A stretch of DNA of 15,239 nucleotides from Cellvibrionales bacterium UBA2511 (GTDB lineage Bacteria > Pseudomonadota > Gammaproteobacteria > Pseudomonadales > Porticoccaceae). A program made the translations under genes and the position numbers. Below the pieces are notes generated by a model. The model had not been told where the DNA came from and did no database searches. It worked only from the letters and a program-made list of their open reading frames with translations. Positions 1-7,975 of this stretch are shown one piece after another (the first letter of the stretch is position 1; every line of letters starts with the position of its first letter). Location of the stretch: assembly GCA_002341315.1 (NCBI GenBank), contig DDNV01000026.1, forward strand, positions 44,753-59,991, read 5' to 3'.

Positions 1-951
1 TACCTGCGCCTGTCGGTGACCGACCGCTGTGACTTCCGTTGCGTCTACTGTATGGCGGAAGACATGCGGTTTCTGCCGCGCCAACAGGTGCTGACGCTGG
101 AAGAGATGGCTTTCCTGGGACAGGCTTTTGTATCCCTGGGAGTCAAGCGTATCCGTCTGACCGGGGGAGAGCCGCTGGTGCGCAAAAACGTCATGTCGTT
201 GATCGGCAACCTGGGCTCGCTGCGCGGGTTGGATGAATTGACGCTCACCACCAATGGCTCCCAGTTGCGCAACACCGCCCCGGCACTGGCAGCCGCCGGT
301 GTGCGGCGTATAAATATCAGTCTTGATTCGTTGCATCCTGAGCGTTTCAGTGCCATTACCCGCACCGGTAAACTGCCGCAAGTATTGTCTGGCATTGAGG
401 CGGCGCAGCAGGCCGGTATCGAGCGCATCAAATTGAACAGCGTGATCGTGCGCGGTCAGAACGATGACGAGGTGGTCGCGCTGGTGGAGTTTGCCCTGGC
501 GCGGGGTCTGGATATCAGCTTTATTGAGGAAATGCCGTTGGGCGATGTCGGCTGTCGCGATCGGCAGGGCGGGCTGGTCACCAGTGAGGAAATCCGGCAG
601 CGAATCGGTGATTATTATCCACTGTTGGCCAGCACCGAGAGCACTGCCGGGCCGTCCCGTTACTACCGCATTGCCGGTAGCACCAGTCGCATTGGTTTTA
701 TTTCTCCCCACAGCCACAATTTTTGCGACAGTTGCAATCGGGTACGGGTTACCTGCGAAGGCCGGTTATTACTGTGTCTCGGTAATGAACACTCGGTGGA
801 TCTGCGTGCGGTGATACGCCGTTATCCCCAAGACATGCCCGCTTTGCAGAATGCTATTGTCAATGCAATGGCATTGAAGCCGGAACGACACTATTTTTAC
901 CATGATGACAAACCGCAAGTATTGCGTTTTATGAATGCCACAGGTGGTTAA
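1..951 (+). CDS. moaA: GTP 3',8-cyclase MoaA, 5'-truncated by the window edge
   Basis: Radical-SAM enzyme that, with MoaC, turns GTP into cyclic pyranopterin monophosphate, the first step of molybdenum cofactor synthesis in the cytoplasm. The frame is open from base 1, so the true start lies outside; 316 residues are visible and only a short N-terminus is missing. Visible residues 10-17 carry the CxxxCxxC radical-SAM cluster (CDFRCVYC), followed by the LTGGEPLVR segment. The C-terminal second 4Fe-4S site is present as CDSC followed by a third Cys 14 residues later (CxxC-x13-C), and the protein ends in the conserved Gly-Gly needed by MoaA. The GTG at 16 is internal, not the start. nnrS follows 11 bases after the stop, so the two are probably co-transcribed. 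The cofactor made by this pathway is what NarG, encoded in the same window, binds. The identification is secure; whether it is the only moaA of the genome cannot be seen. Confidence 0.96.
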   Translation, partial: YLRLSVTDRCDFRCVYCMAEDMRFLPRQQVLTLEEMAFLGQAFVSLGVKRIRLTGGEPLVRKNVMSLIGNLGSLRGLDELTLTTNGSQLRNTAPALAAAGVRRINISLDSLHPERFSAITRTGKLPQVLSGIEAAQQAGIERIKLNSVIVRGQNDDEVVALVEFALARGLDISFIEEMPLGDVGCRDRQGGLVTSEEIRQRIGDYYPLLASTESTAGPSRYYRIAGSTSRIGFISPHSHNFCDSCNRVRVTCEGRLLLCLGNEHSVDLRAVIRRYPQDMPALQNAIVNAMALKPERHYFYHDDKPQVLRFMNATGG

Positions 952-962
952 CGGGAATCAGG

Positions 963-2171
963 ATGATCGAAATACAAGAGCCTCAATCAAGTCATTCGCC
1001 GGCATGGCTCAATCTGGGCTTCCGGCCTTTCTTTATGGGTGCGGCCCTGTTTGCGGTGCTGTCCATGTCGATCTGGGCTGCGATTTTTCCATTGCAAATA
1101 CTGTCGCCTTTGAATGAGTTGGCCCCGACCGTCTGGCATGCTCACGAAATGATCTATGGCTACGCGGTGGCTGTGATTGCGGGGTTCTTGCTGGCTGCGG
1201 TGAAAAACTGGACAGGTCTGCAGACACTCAGGGGTACATTGTTGTTTCTGTTGTTCTTCTTGTGGCTGACCGCTCGGTTGTTGCCCCTTGCCGGATTGTT
1301 TTCAGAAGCAGGGCTGTCTTTGCAGTGGACCGCTTTCGCCGATCTGTTATTCATGGCCATGCTGATCCCGGCGGTGGCCGTACCGATCATTCGCGCCAAA
1401 TCCCAGCGCAATCTGGTGGTGATTGCCATACTGGCACTGCTGCTTATTGGCAACGGTCTCTTCTATCTCGGGGTTTTCGGGATACTGGCCGATGGTATCC
1501 GGCTGGGGCTGTACTTGGGTTTTTACATCATCATCGCCTTGGTATTGATGATAGGAAGGCGGGTGATCCCCTTTTTCACCGAACGCGGTGTCGGCTATTC
1601 GGTCACCCTGACCAATTATGCCTGGCTGGACAAGGCTGTACCGCTCCTGATGATCGCCTTTATTGCCGCTGAGCTGGTCGCGCCGGGAAACCTGATGACA
1701 ACGTTGGTGGCAGCAGTTCTGATGGTGCTACTGGGACTTCGTCTGGTTGGCTGGCACACCAAAGGTATCTGGCGCAAGCCATTGCTGTGGGTGCTGCATA
1801 TTGCCTACGGCCTGGTGGCGGTGGGTTTTGCCATGAAAGTGGCGGCTTTTCTGTTCGGCGCTTCGCCTTTCCTGGCGGTGCACGCCTTTGCCCTGGGGGG
1901 CATCGGCCTGATGACCCTCGGCATGATGGCCCGGGTGTCCCTGGGGCACACCGGGCGCAATATCCTTGCACCGCCCTCGGCAGTAATCTGGATGTTTCTG
2001 CTGCTCAGTGGTGCGGCGCTGTTGAGGGTATTTGTGCCTCTATTGGCCCCCGCCTATTACGGTCTGTGGGTCGGTCTGTCCCAGTTGAGCTGGATATTGG
2101 CATTTGCATTGTTCTCGCTGATCTACATCCCGATGCTGGTGACGCCCAGGGTGGATGGTCAGCCGGGGTAG
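963..2171 (+). CDS. nnrS: NnrS family haem/copper membrane protein
   Basis: NnrS proteins are polytopic inner-membrane proteins found with denitrification genes. In Rhodobacter the protein binds haem and copper, and in Vibrio it relieves nitric-oxide stress; its exact chemistry is unsettled. This 402-residue protein has the family's usual length and is hydrophobic throughout, with about twelve membrane segments. Family signatures are visible: GFRPFF at residues 19-24, and WHAHEM at 58-63 (the histidines are likely metal/haem ligands) leading into a segment ending NWTG at 82-85. Further conserved-looking histidines lie in the second half (HAFALGGIG, GHTGR). The ATG at 963 has only a weak GGGA-type ribosome site about 8 bases upstream. 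With an 11-base gap to moaA, translation probably relies on the moaA message. Pairing with moaA beside narGHJI supports a role in nitrogen-oxide respiration. Confident on family, not on molecular function. Confidence 0.93.
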   Translation: MIEIQEPQSSHSPAWLNLGFRPFFMGAALFAVLSMSIWAAIFPLQILSPLNELAPTVWHAHEMIYGYAVAVIAGFLLAAVKNWTGLQTLRGTLLFLLFFLWLTARLLPLAGLFSEAGLSLQWTAFADLLFMAMLIPAVAVPIIRAKSQRNLVVIAILALLLIGNGLFYLGVFGILADGIRLGLYLGFYIIIALVLMIGRRVIPFFTERGVGYSVTLTNYAWLDKAVPLLMIAFIAAELVAPGNLMTTLVAAVLMVLLGLRLVGWHTKGIWRKPLLWVLHIAYGLVAVGFAMKVAAFLFGASPFLAVHAFALGGIGLMTLGMMARVSLGHTGRNILAPPSAVIWMFLLLSGAALLRVFVPLLAPAYYGLWVGLSQLSWILAFALFSLIYIPMLVTPRVDGQPG

Positions 2172-2323
2172 CTGGCAAGTTGTTAAAAACTATCTACAAC
2201 GTTACCACCGCTTTAAAAGCAGGCATAAAAAATACCCACTGATTCTAGGTGCGTCATTTTTAAACGCAGCAAGTTGCTCTCTCTCGGAGGGGGATTATGG
2301 GTCTGGTTGTGATTAAGGCTGAT
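2172..2323. other. convergent intergenic region between nnrS and the cytochrome gene
   Basis: This 152-base AT-rich gap lies between two converging genes. It should hold transcription stops for both, but I find no textbook GC-rich hairpin followed by a T run. The best candidates are a 5-bp stem TGCGT/ACGCA (2250-2254 with 2264-2268, 9-base loop) and the short palindrome AGCAAGTTGCT at 2268-2278. Read on the minus strand, a T run lies 14-22 bases beyond the first stem, too far for a classical terminator. A strong purine ribosome-site-like run, GGAGGGGG, sits at 2286-2293 just before an ATG at 2297. Confidence 0.4.
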
Positions 2324-2797
2324 TCAGTCCTTAAAGGTTTTAACGCCGGGGAAACGGTCAGACACATATTTGCTGTGGCATTGAATGCAGTTACCTGTCA
2401 TTTTGCTGAATAGTTTGTGCTGTTCTTTTGTGTCTTGGTCTCTGCTCGCTTCTGCTAGCGAAGCCGCGAGTTTGTGAAACTCTTTGTCCAGCTTGATAAA
2501 ACCTTTTGGGACAGCTGACATCAGATCTTCGCGATCCTGTTCGGTCAATTCCTGTTGAAGGATGAAGCTATCATGAATTTGTTGGGCATTCTCTACAACA
2601 CTCTCATGTTGCCCCATTACAATTGCGGAATGGATAGAGGCCATGCCTTCTTGCACTGCTCTCATCTCTTCTTGAAGCAGATGCCTCAGTTTATCAGTGA
2701 GTTTCGGGGTGACAGGTTCTGCCGCCAGGGAGGTGGTTGACACTGCCAGGCAAAGTAAAAAGGCTCCTAGTAATCTATTTATAGTTATAGCTTTCAT
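2324..2797 (-). CDS. periplasmic monohaem c-type cytochrome (cytochrome c'-like)
   Basis: This 157-residue protein starts with a Sec signal peptide (hydrophobic residues about 9-22, likely cleavage after SLA at 25 or the next Ala), so it is exported to the periplasm. A single haem-attachment motif CIQCH lies near the C-terminus (residues 137-141), followed by KYVSDRFPG. The rest looks like amphipathic helices rich in Gln, Glu and Met. A four-helix bundle with one C-terminal CxxCH matches the layout of cytochrome c', a family that can bind NO and CO, but the family call rests on layout only. The gene starts 50 bases behind the RND pump stop on the same strand, so it may be a fourth cistron of that operon. 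Hand counting gives about 46% G+C for 2341-2797, against about 60% or more in sampled pump segments, which hints at separate ancestry. The ribosome site upstream of the ATG is poor. It could be an electron carrier, a NO-binding buffer or a sensor partner. Confidence 0.85.
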   Translation of the reverse strand: MKAITINRLLGAFLLCLAVSTTSLAAEPVTPKLTDKLRHLLQEEMRAVQEGMASIHSAIVMGQHESVVENAQQIHDSFILQQELTEQDREDLMSAVPKGFIKLDKEFHKLAASLAEASRDQDTKEQHKLFSKMTGNCIQCHSKYVSDRFPGVKTFKD

Positions 2798-2847
2798 CGT
2801 TGTTGTCTCGTTATTTGCATGTATTGGAAATATTAGCAGCGTAGCTA

Positions 2848-5800
2848 TTATTTGACAGGGATGGGCACTCTGGCCCAGCCAAGATCTTCAAGAATGGCAT
2901 AGAGCGCCGGCAATGCCAGCAGTATTAGAACGGTAGATACGAGAAGACCAAATACCACCGAAATTACTAATGGAATCACCGCCATGGCCTGGGTGCTGGT
3001 TTCGGCCAGTAGTGGTAGTAGTCCGGCTACGGTGGTGCTGGTGGTGATCAGGATAGCCCGGAAGCGGGCGCGGCTGGCGGCACCGGCGGCTTCCCGGACG
3101 CTCATGCCCTGTTCCCGGTAAGTGTTGATGAATTGTACCAATAGGATGGCGTTGTTCACCACAATCCCTGCCAGTGAGGCGGCGCCGATCAGCGAGGGCA
3201 TGGACAGGTTGTAGCCCATGAGCATGTGGCCCCAGACTGCGCCCATAAACGCTACCGGAATGGCGAGCATCACGATGATCGGCTCCAGGTAGCTGCGGAA
3301 CTGGAACGACAGAATCAGGAAGATTCCCAACAGGCCGATCAGCAATCCCCGGGCGATGGACTGACCGGTTTCCCGGGAGCGGGCGGTCTGGCCTTCTACC
3401 TGCAAGGTAATCTCCGGCCATTGCTCACGCAGTTTCGGGAACACCTGGCTCTGCAGGTCTGCCACGATGGCATCGGCATTGGTTTCCCGGCCGTTGACAT
3501 CTGCAGAGACGGTGACCGTGCGCAGGCCATCAATACGGGTGACCTGTGACCATTGCCGTTCCTCGGTGATGGTGGCGACTTCCCGCAGCGGCACCATCTG
3601 GCCTTTGCCGGTGGTGATCACGGTATCTTCCAGGAACTGGCGGGTGTTGCGTTCGACGCTGGTCTGGCGCACCAGAATTTCGATGTGCTGATCACCGATC
3701 TGCACCGTATCCACGATATCTCCGAGCAGTCCGGTTCGAATCTGGCTAGCCACCTCGGCCGCTGTTAATCCGAGGGACAGGGCACTGTCGTTCAGTGACA
3801 GGGTGCGCTGGGGTTTGCCGGGGCGAAGATCATCCAGCACGTTGAAGGTGCCGTTATAGGTGGCAACTTCGTCGCTCAGATATCGGGCGGCAGCTTTCAG
3901 CTCGTCCAGATCCGTGCCCTGCAGGCGAACTTCGATCGGAATGCCGGCCGGGCCGAAGCCGGGTTCCTGGATGTTCAGGGCAATCAGTCCCGGAATCTCG
4001 CCGATTTCCTGGGACCAGCGGTCAGTTAGGGTGGCAAGGTCCACGGTGCGCAGCTCTGCGGTCAGCAAATCGGCCATCACGGTGGCCACATGGGCGCCTT
4101 TTTCGCCGGCCCCGGCGTGCTGGTTGAAACGGGTCTGGATGTTTTGCACCAGGGCTTGCTGGTCTGGCTGGTCTGGCGCGTACTCCTTGTTGAGCCGAAG
4201 CATGGCTGAGGTGATGCGATCCGTAATGGCCTGCGTCTGGTGTAGGGGCGTGCCTTGGGGCATCAGTACCCGGGCTTCCAGTACGTCGCCGTCGATTTCC
4301 GGCATGGCCTCCATGCGGACATGGCCGCCGGCCATCAGCCCCACGGAGCCAAGAAGTATCAGCAGCATGCCCGCCAGTACACCGTAACGGAAACGAATAG
4401 CGCCGTCGGCCAGTTGCCCCACTTTCTCCCGGGTTTTTTCAAAGCGATTGTCGAAGACGGAGCGAAAACGAGAAGGCGCTTTCTCGCGCTTTTTGCCAAG
4501 ACCGCTTTTCAGATGGTGAGGCAGTATCCAGAAGGCTTCGATCAGTGAAGCTGCCAGGGCGGCAATCAGCACCACCGGCAGCACTTCCAGCACAGCTCCC
4601 AGTTCCCCGGTCAGAAAGGCCAGCGGGATAAACACAGCAACGGTCGTGAGAAAAGATGACAGCACGCCGGGAAGAATTTCCTGGGTGCCTTTGGCGGCTG
4701 CCTCCAATGGACTGCAGCCATCGGCTGCCCTCTGAGCTATGTTGTCGGTGATCACCACGGAGTCGTCCATGACAATACCGATGGCCATGAGCAGGGCCAC
4801 CAGGGTGATCATGTTCAGAGACAGGCCGGTCAGGGCCATCACTACAAAGGCGCCGGCAAAGGCGGAAGGGAGGCCGAACAGGGCCCAGAATGCGAGACGG
4901 GGGCGGAAGAACAGTCCCATCACCAGGCCTACCAGTAGCAAACCGGTGATGCCGTTGCCTACCAGCATTTGCAGGCGATCTTCGACGATGGAGGTCATGT
5001 TCTGGGTAATTTCCAGTTCCACCGCGCTGCCTTCTACCGAGCTACCCCGGCGGGCCTTTTCCTCGTCAACAAAGGCTTGCAGTGAGTCCATCACCCGCAG
5101 GGCATCATCGTGGCGGTTTTTGTGGATCTCCAGAATGATGGCGCGTTGGCCGTTGAAATCTACCCGTTCCTCCTCCCGTTCGTGGGCCTCGGTAATGGTG
5201 GCAAGGTCACCCAGGGTGAGCACGGCACCGGCTGCGCCGCCAATGACAGGCAATTCGGCTAGGGCTTGTAGTGATCGCCGTTCATCCACGAACCTCAGTT
5301 GGATGTCCTGGCTGTCGGTTTCAATGTTGCCCAGAGGCATGTCCAGATTCTGGCTGCTGATGGCACGGGCAATGTCGCGCACGCCCAGGCCGTACTGGCG
5401 CAGCAGGTCACGGGAGACTTCGATGTGCCACTGGCGCTGGGACAGGCCCACGGGAATCACATTGGCCACGCCATCCATGGCGAACAAACGGTCCTCCAAC
5501 TGGTTGGTGTAAGCCTCCAGGTGGGAAAAGCTCATAGGCCCGTATACTGCAATGGCGGCTACGAGACTGGTGCGGTACAGCTCGCGGATTATGGGATCTT
5601 CTGCTTCTTCGGGCAGGTCGGTCAGGGCTTCGATTTCGGTGCGGATATCATCCAGAAACCGGCCCATATCACCCTGTGGCGCCATGCTGGCAATGGTCTG
5701 GGCCTGGTTATCCCGGGCGGTGCAGGAAATCTCCTTCATGTAATCCACCCGTTGCAGCACTTCACCCAGTCGCTGACAGATGGCTTCTTCCACATCCGCT

Positions 5801-5961
5801 GCGGTGGCGCCGCGGTATTCCATGGTGATGCTGACTTCCGGTGGCAGGTAGTCGGGGAAGGTTTCCCGGGTCAGGTTGGGTGCGGCGAACAGACCTACTG
5901 CCAGGAACAGAATCAGCAGCAGGTTGCCAGCGGTAGGGTGGCCGGCAAACCAGCGGATCAT
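2848..5961 (-). CDS. RND efflux pump permease subunit (AcrB/AcrD/AcrF superfamily)
   Basis: Inner-membrane proton/drug antiporter subunit of a tripartite efflux pump. I chose the ATG at 5961 (1037 residues), which gives MIRWFAGHP, the usual RND N-terminus. AGGAG lies 7 bases upstream and overlaps the end of the adaptor gene. An earlier ATG in frame at 5994 would add 11 residues of poor quality. The layout is standard: one membrane helix, a large periplasmic loop, a bundle of helices, a second large loop after about residue 550, and a final bundle. The paired aspartates of TM4 are present (GIVMDDSVV, D399/D400), as expected for proton coupling. In TM10 the Lys found in AcrB is replaced by Asn (IVVNNAILL, about N936/N937). 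The gene begins 2 bases after the adaptor stop, so the pair is translationally linked. No outer-membrane channel gene is in the window; a TolC-like protein elsewhere is presumed. Substrates cannot be inferred. Confidence 0.95.
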   Translation of the reverse strand: MIRWFAGHPTAGNLLLILFLAVGLFAAPNLTRETFPDYLPPEVSITMEYRGATAADVEEAICQRLGEVLQRVDYMKEISCTARDNQAQTIASMAPQGDMGRFLDDIRTEIEALTDLPEEAEDPIIRELYRTSLVAAIAVYGPMSFSHLEAYTNQLEDRLFAMDGVANVIPVGLSQRQWHIEVSRDLLRQYGLGVRDIARAISSQNLDMPLGNIETDSQDIQLRFVDERRSLQALAELPVIGGAAGAVLTLGDLATITEAHEREEERVDFNGQRAIILEIHKNRHDDALRVMDSLQAFVDEEKARRGSSVEGSAVELEITQNMTSIVEDRLQMLVGNGITGLLLVGLVMGLFFRPRLAFWALFGLPSAFAGAFVVMALTGLSLNMITLVALLMAIGIVMDDSVVITDNIAQRAADGCSPLEAAAKGTQEILPGVLSSFLTTVAVFIPLAFLTGELGAVLEVLPVVLIAALAASLIEAFWILPHHLKSGLGKKREKAPSRFRSVFDNRFEKTREKVGQLADGAIRFRYGVLAGMLLILLGSVGLMAGGHVRMEAMPEIDGDVLEARVLMPQGTPLHQTQAITDRITSAMLRLNKEYAPDQPDQQALVQNIQTRFNQHAGAGEKGAHVATVMADLLTAELRTVDLATLTDRWSQEIGEIPGLIALNIQEPGFGPAGIPIEVRLQGTDLDELKAAARYLSDEVATYNGTFNVLDDLRPGKPQRTLSLNDSALSLGLTAAEVASQIRTGLLGDIVDTVQIGDQHIEILVRQTSVERNTRQFLEDTVITTGKGQMVPLREVATITEERQWSQVTRIDGLRTVTVSADVNGRETNADAIVADLQSQVFPKLREQWPEITLQVEGQTARSRETGQSIARGLLIGLLGIFLILSFQFRSYLEPIIVMLAIPVAFMGAVWGHMLMGYNLSMPSLIGAASLAGIVVNNAILLVQFINTYREQGMSVREAAGAASRARFRAILITTSTTVAGLLPLLAETSTQAMAVIPLVISVVFGLLVSTVLILLALPALYAILEDLGWARVPIPVK

Positions 5962-5963
5962 GG

Positions 5964-7331
5964 TTACTCTCCTGCGGCCATTTTCTGCAGCCATTGTGCG
6001 GTGGGCTCATCGGGTTTCGGGTTCAGCAGCGTGCCCTCGATGGCGGGGATGAGGTCGTCCAGAATGAGTTGGTCGCCGGATTTCAGTCCGTCACCGATCA
6101 CCGCAACCTCGCCCTGTTGCCACGCCAGGGTAACCGGCTGGCGTTGCAGGCGGTTTTCACCATCGGCTAGGTACACCACGCCTTGGTGAATCGCGCTGGC
6201 GGGTACCACGACCACTGGCCCGGGCGTTGGAGCCGATACTGTCGCCTGCACAAACATGTTCCGCACCAGCGGTGGCCGGGCAGGCGGATTGGCGTTGCGG
6301 TAAGGTTCTTCCACGGTAATCACTGCCTGGATAGTGCGGGTTACGGGATCAAGGCTGCCGGTCACCCGGGTCAGCCTGCCGGGCCAGTGGCTGTCGGGTG
6401 CCCCCGTCGGGTGCACCCGCACGGTCAGTGAATCCAGCGGCAACTGCTGGTGGAAGTCGGTAAAGCCCGGGTGTGCTTCGCCACCGCTTGCCGGGGCAGG
6501 AGCGCCCGGGATTTGAGAGATCACGTTCCTGAGTGCGGACATTTCTAGCTGTACCGTGGCCTCTGCTGCGGTGATGTCGTCTGCTATAAACAGAGTCTGG
6601 TTGGGATTCACCTGTTGCCCGGTTTCGATCTCGCTCTGGTGCACCCGCATATCCCAAGGGGCTTCAAAGCGGGTGTCTTCAAGGTCTTCCCGGGCATTGG
6701 CGAGAGCTGACTCACTCCGGGCTAGGCGTGCCTTAAGGATTTCTTTGCGCACAGGAGTCAGGTTGAGCTGGTTTTCCAGCGACTGCACCGCCTGCTGTTG
6801 CTGCAGAGTGGTACGCTTTTGCTCATCCAGTCGGTTTTCTGACAGGGCGCCCCGATTCACCAAGGTTTTTACCCGCTCCAGCTCCCGCTGGGCTAGGGCT
6901 AGTCGGCGGTTTTCCAGTTCGAGCAGCCCCCGGGTGTTCTGCTCTTCCTGATCCAGTTGCTGCCGCTCGGCTTCTAGGCCGGCAATATCGGCTCGGGCGG
7001 AAGCCTCTGCCAGTTCATAGCGGGTCGGGTCGATCTGCAGCAAGCGGGTACCTGCGGAAATCAGGTTGCCGCTTTCCAGGTCCGGATGCTTCCAGGTAAT
7101 GCGGCCGCCCACATTGGCCACCGCCCTCCAGCTGCGAGCCGGTAATACTTCGCCATAACCGCGGGCTTGGGTAACAATAATCAGGGGGGCGACTTCAAGT
7201 ATTCTGGCCGGTATCGCCATTGCCTGCTCGGTGGTGCGTTCCGGTGGTTGCTTCAGTTTCACCATCACTACCACGAAAACGATGCCGGTGATCAGCGTCA
7301 GGGCGAGGATGAGTTTATGCTTGTGGCGCAT
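5964..7331 (-). CDS. RND efflux periplasmic adaptor (membrane-fusion protein, HlyD/AcrA type)
   Basis: Periplasmic adaptor that joins the RND pump to an outer-membrane channel. I start it at the ATG at 7331 (455 residues), which has AGGAGG 6 bases upstream; the in-frame ATG at 7406 would add 25 residues inside tetR and has no comparable site. Residues about 7-24 are a single N-terminal membrane anchor, with no lipobox Cys. A biotinyl-lipoyl-like domain is split between about 70-102 (VGGRITW, ISAGTRLLQID) and 221-250 (RFEAPWDMRV, IETGQQV). A long helical coiled-coil hairpin rich in Gln, Glu, Arg and Leu lies between them (about 106-220). Beta-barrel and membrane-proximal domains follow (GSLDPVTRTIQ, NMFVQATV, VVVPASAI). 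The start overlaps the end of tetR by 17 bases and the stop lies 2 bases before the pump gene, so the three are one operon. The family is certain; the cargo is unknown. Confidence 0.94.
   Translation of the reverse strand: MRHKHKLILALTLITGIVFVVVMVKLKQPPERTTEQAMAIPARILEVAPLIIVTQARGYGEVLPARSWRAVANVGGRITWKHPDLESGNLISAGTRLLQIDPTRYELAEASARADIAGLEAERQQLDQEEQNTRGLLELENRRLALAQRELERVKTLVNRGALSENRLDEQKRTTLQQQQAVQSLENQLNLTPVRKEILKARLARSESALANAREDLEDTRFEAPWDMRVHQSEIETGQQVNPNQTLFIADDITAAEATVQLEMSALRNVISQIPGAPAPASGGEAHPGFTDFHQQLPLDSLTVRVHPTGAPDSHWPGRLTRVTGSLDPVTRTIQAVITVEEPYRNANPPARPPLVRNMFVQATVSAPTPGPVVVVPASAIHQGVVYLADGENRLQRQPVTLAWQQGEVAVIGDGLKSGDQLILDDLIPAIEGTLLNPKPDEPTAQWLQKMAAGE
5969..5973 (-). promoter_or_regulatory. 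ribosome binding site deciding the RND pump start
   Basis: AGGAG on the minus strand, 7 bases before the ATG at 5961. It lies inside the last codons of the adaptor gene, whose stop falls between this site and the ATG. This favours the 5961 start over the in-frame ATG at 5994. Confidence 0.75.
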
Positions 7332-7953
7332 CGGGAGCCTCCTGAAAGCAGGCGCTGAAGATTCTGAAAATACGGGGCGCGATTTTTTCAAGGCTGCGAA
7401 TGTCACCGCCCACCATGCCCTGAACCACTAATCCCTGAATGGCCCCCAGATAGAGCACTGCAGCAGCGTCGGCGTCAATGGTGGGGGTAACGCGTTGCTG
7501 CTCGATACCGAGGTTCAGCAAAGAAATGACTTTCTGGCGGTAATTAGTCAGGGTCTCGCGAACGATACGTTTGGCCGGGCCGTTGCCCGGCTTCTGGAGT
7601 TCTCCCAGCATCAGCCGTGGAATGCCCGGATGGCGGGCAATGAAACCGATATGGGCCAGGAACATGGCTTCTAGGGCCTGATCTGCGTGCTTATGTTGAT
7701 CTGCAACACTGAAAACTCGCTGGGTGAGCTGCTCGGATACCCAACCTGCCACCGATTTCCACAGGCTGTTCTTGTTGGGGAAGTGCTTGAATAGGGCGCC
7801 CTGGGAAAGTCCCACTTCATTGGCAATGCGGGCGGTGGTGAGGGTGGAAGGGTCTTGCTCCGCACACAAATGGACTACCGCCTCGATAGTTGCGGACTGG
7901 CGCTGTTCAGTACTTTGGTAGGCGCGTTTGGTAGGTTCCAATGGGGTAGCCAT
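7315..7953 (-). CDS. TetR/AcrR family transcriptional regulator
   Basis: Predicted one-component repressor of the efflux operon it heads. It has 212 residues, normal for TetR proteins. The N-terminal DNA-binding domain covers about residues 17-65, with the helix-turn-helix at about 39-58 (TTARIANEVGLSQGALFKHF) and the typical following motif PNKNSLW. The rest is a helical ligand-binding and dimerisation domain that gives no clue to the inducer. The ATG at 7953 has a modest GGAA site upstream. The gene precedes the adaptor and pump on the same strand and overlaps the adaptor start by 17 bases, so it is probably co-transcribed and autoregulated, relieved when a pump substrate binds. This differs from the common arrangement in which acrR-like genes are divergent from the pump. 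Regulation of the neighbouring nar genes is possible but nothing in the sequence argues for it. Confidence 0.92.
   Translation of the reverse strand: MATPLEPTKRAYQSTEQRQSATIEAVVHLCAEQDPSTLTTARIANEVGLSQGALFKHFPNKNSLWKSVAGWVSEQLTQRVFSVADQHKHADQALEAMFLAHIGFIARHPGIPRLMLGELQKPGNGPAKRIVRETLTNYRQKVISLLNLGIEQQRVTPTIDADAAAVLYLGAIQGLVVQGMVGGDIRSLEKIAPRIFRIFSACFQEAPDAPQA
7338..7343 (-). promoter_or_regulatory. strong ribosome binding site of the efflux adaptor gene, inside tetR
   Basis: Perfect AGGAGG on the minus strand, 6 bases before the ATG at 7331. It lies within the final codons of tetR and fixes the adaptor start at 7331 rather than at the in-frame upstream ATG (7406). Confidence 0.8.
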
Positions 7954-7975
7954 TTATATTCCGTGAAAGAAAGTA

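Noticed and set aside
2172..2323. Intrinsic terminator between nnrS and the cytochrome gene
   Set aside because: Only short 5-bp stems with no adjacent T run were found; I list the region but do not call a terminator.
5962..5994. Upstream in-frame ATG of the RND pump that would add 11 residues
   Set aside because: The extra residues lie in the adaptor gene, are unlike any RND N-terminus, and the ATG at 5961 has a well-placed AGGAG.
4739..6189. Long + strand open frames (up to about 296 codons) opposite the RND pump and adaptor genes
   Set aside because: They are antisense shadows of high-G+C coding DNA, have no recognisable domains or ribosome sites, and lie wholly opposite two well-supported genes.
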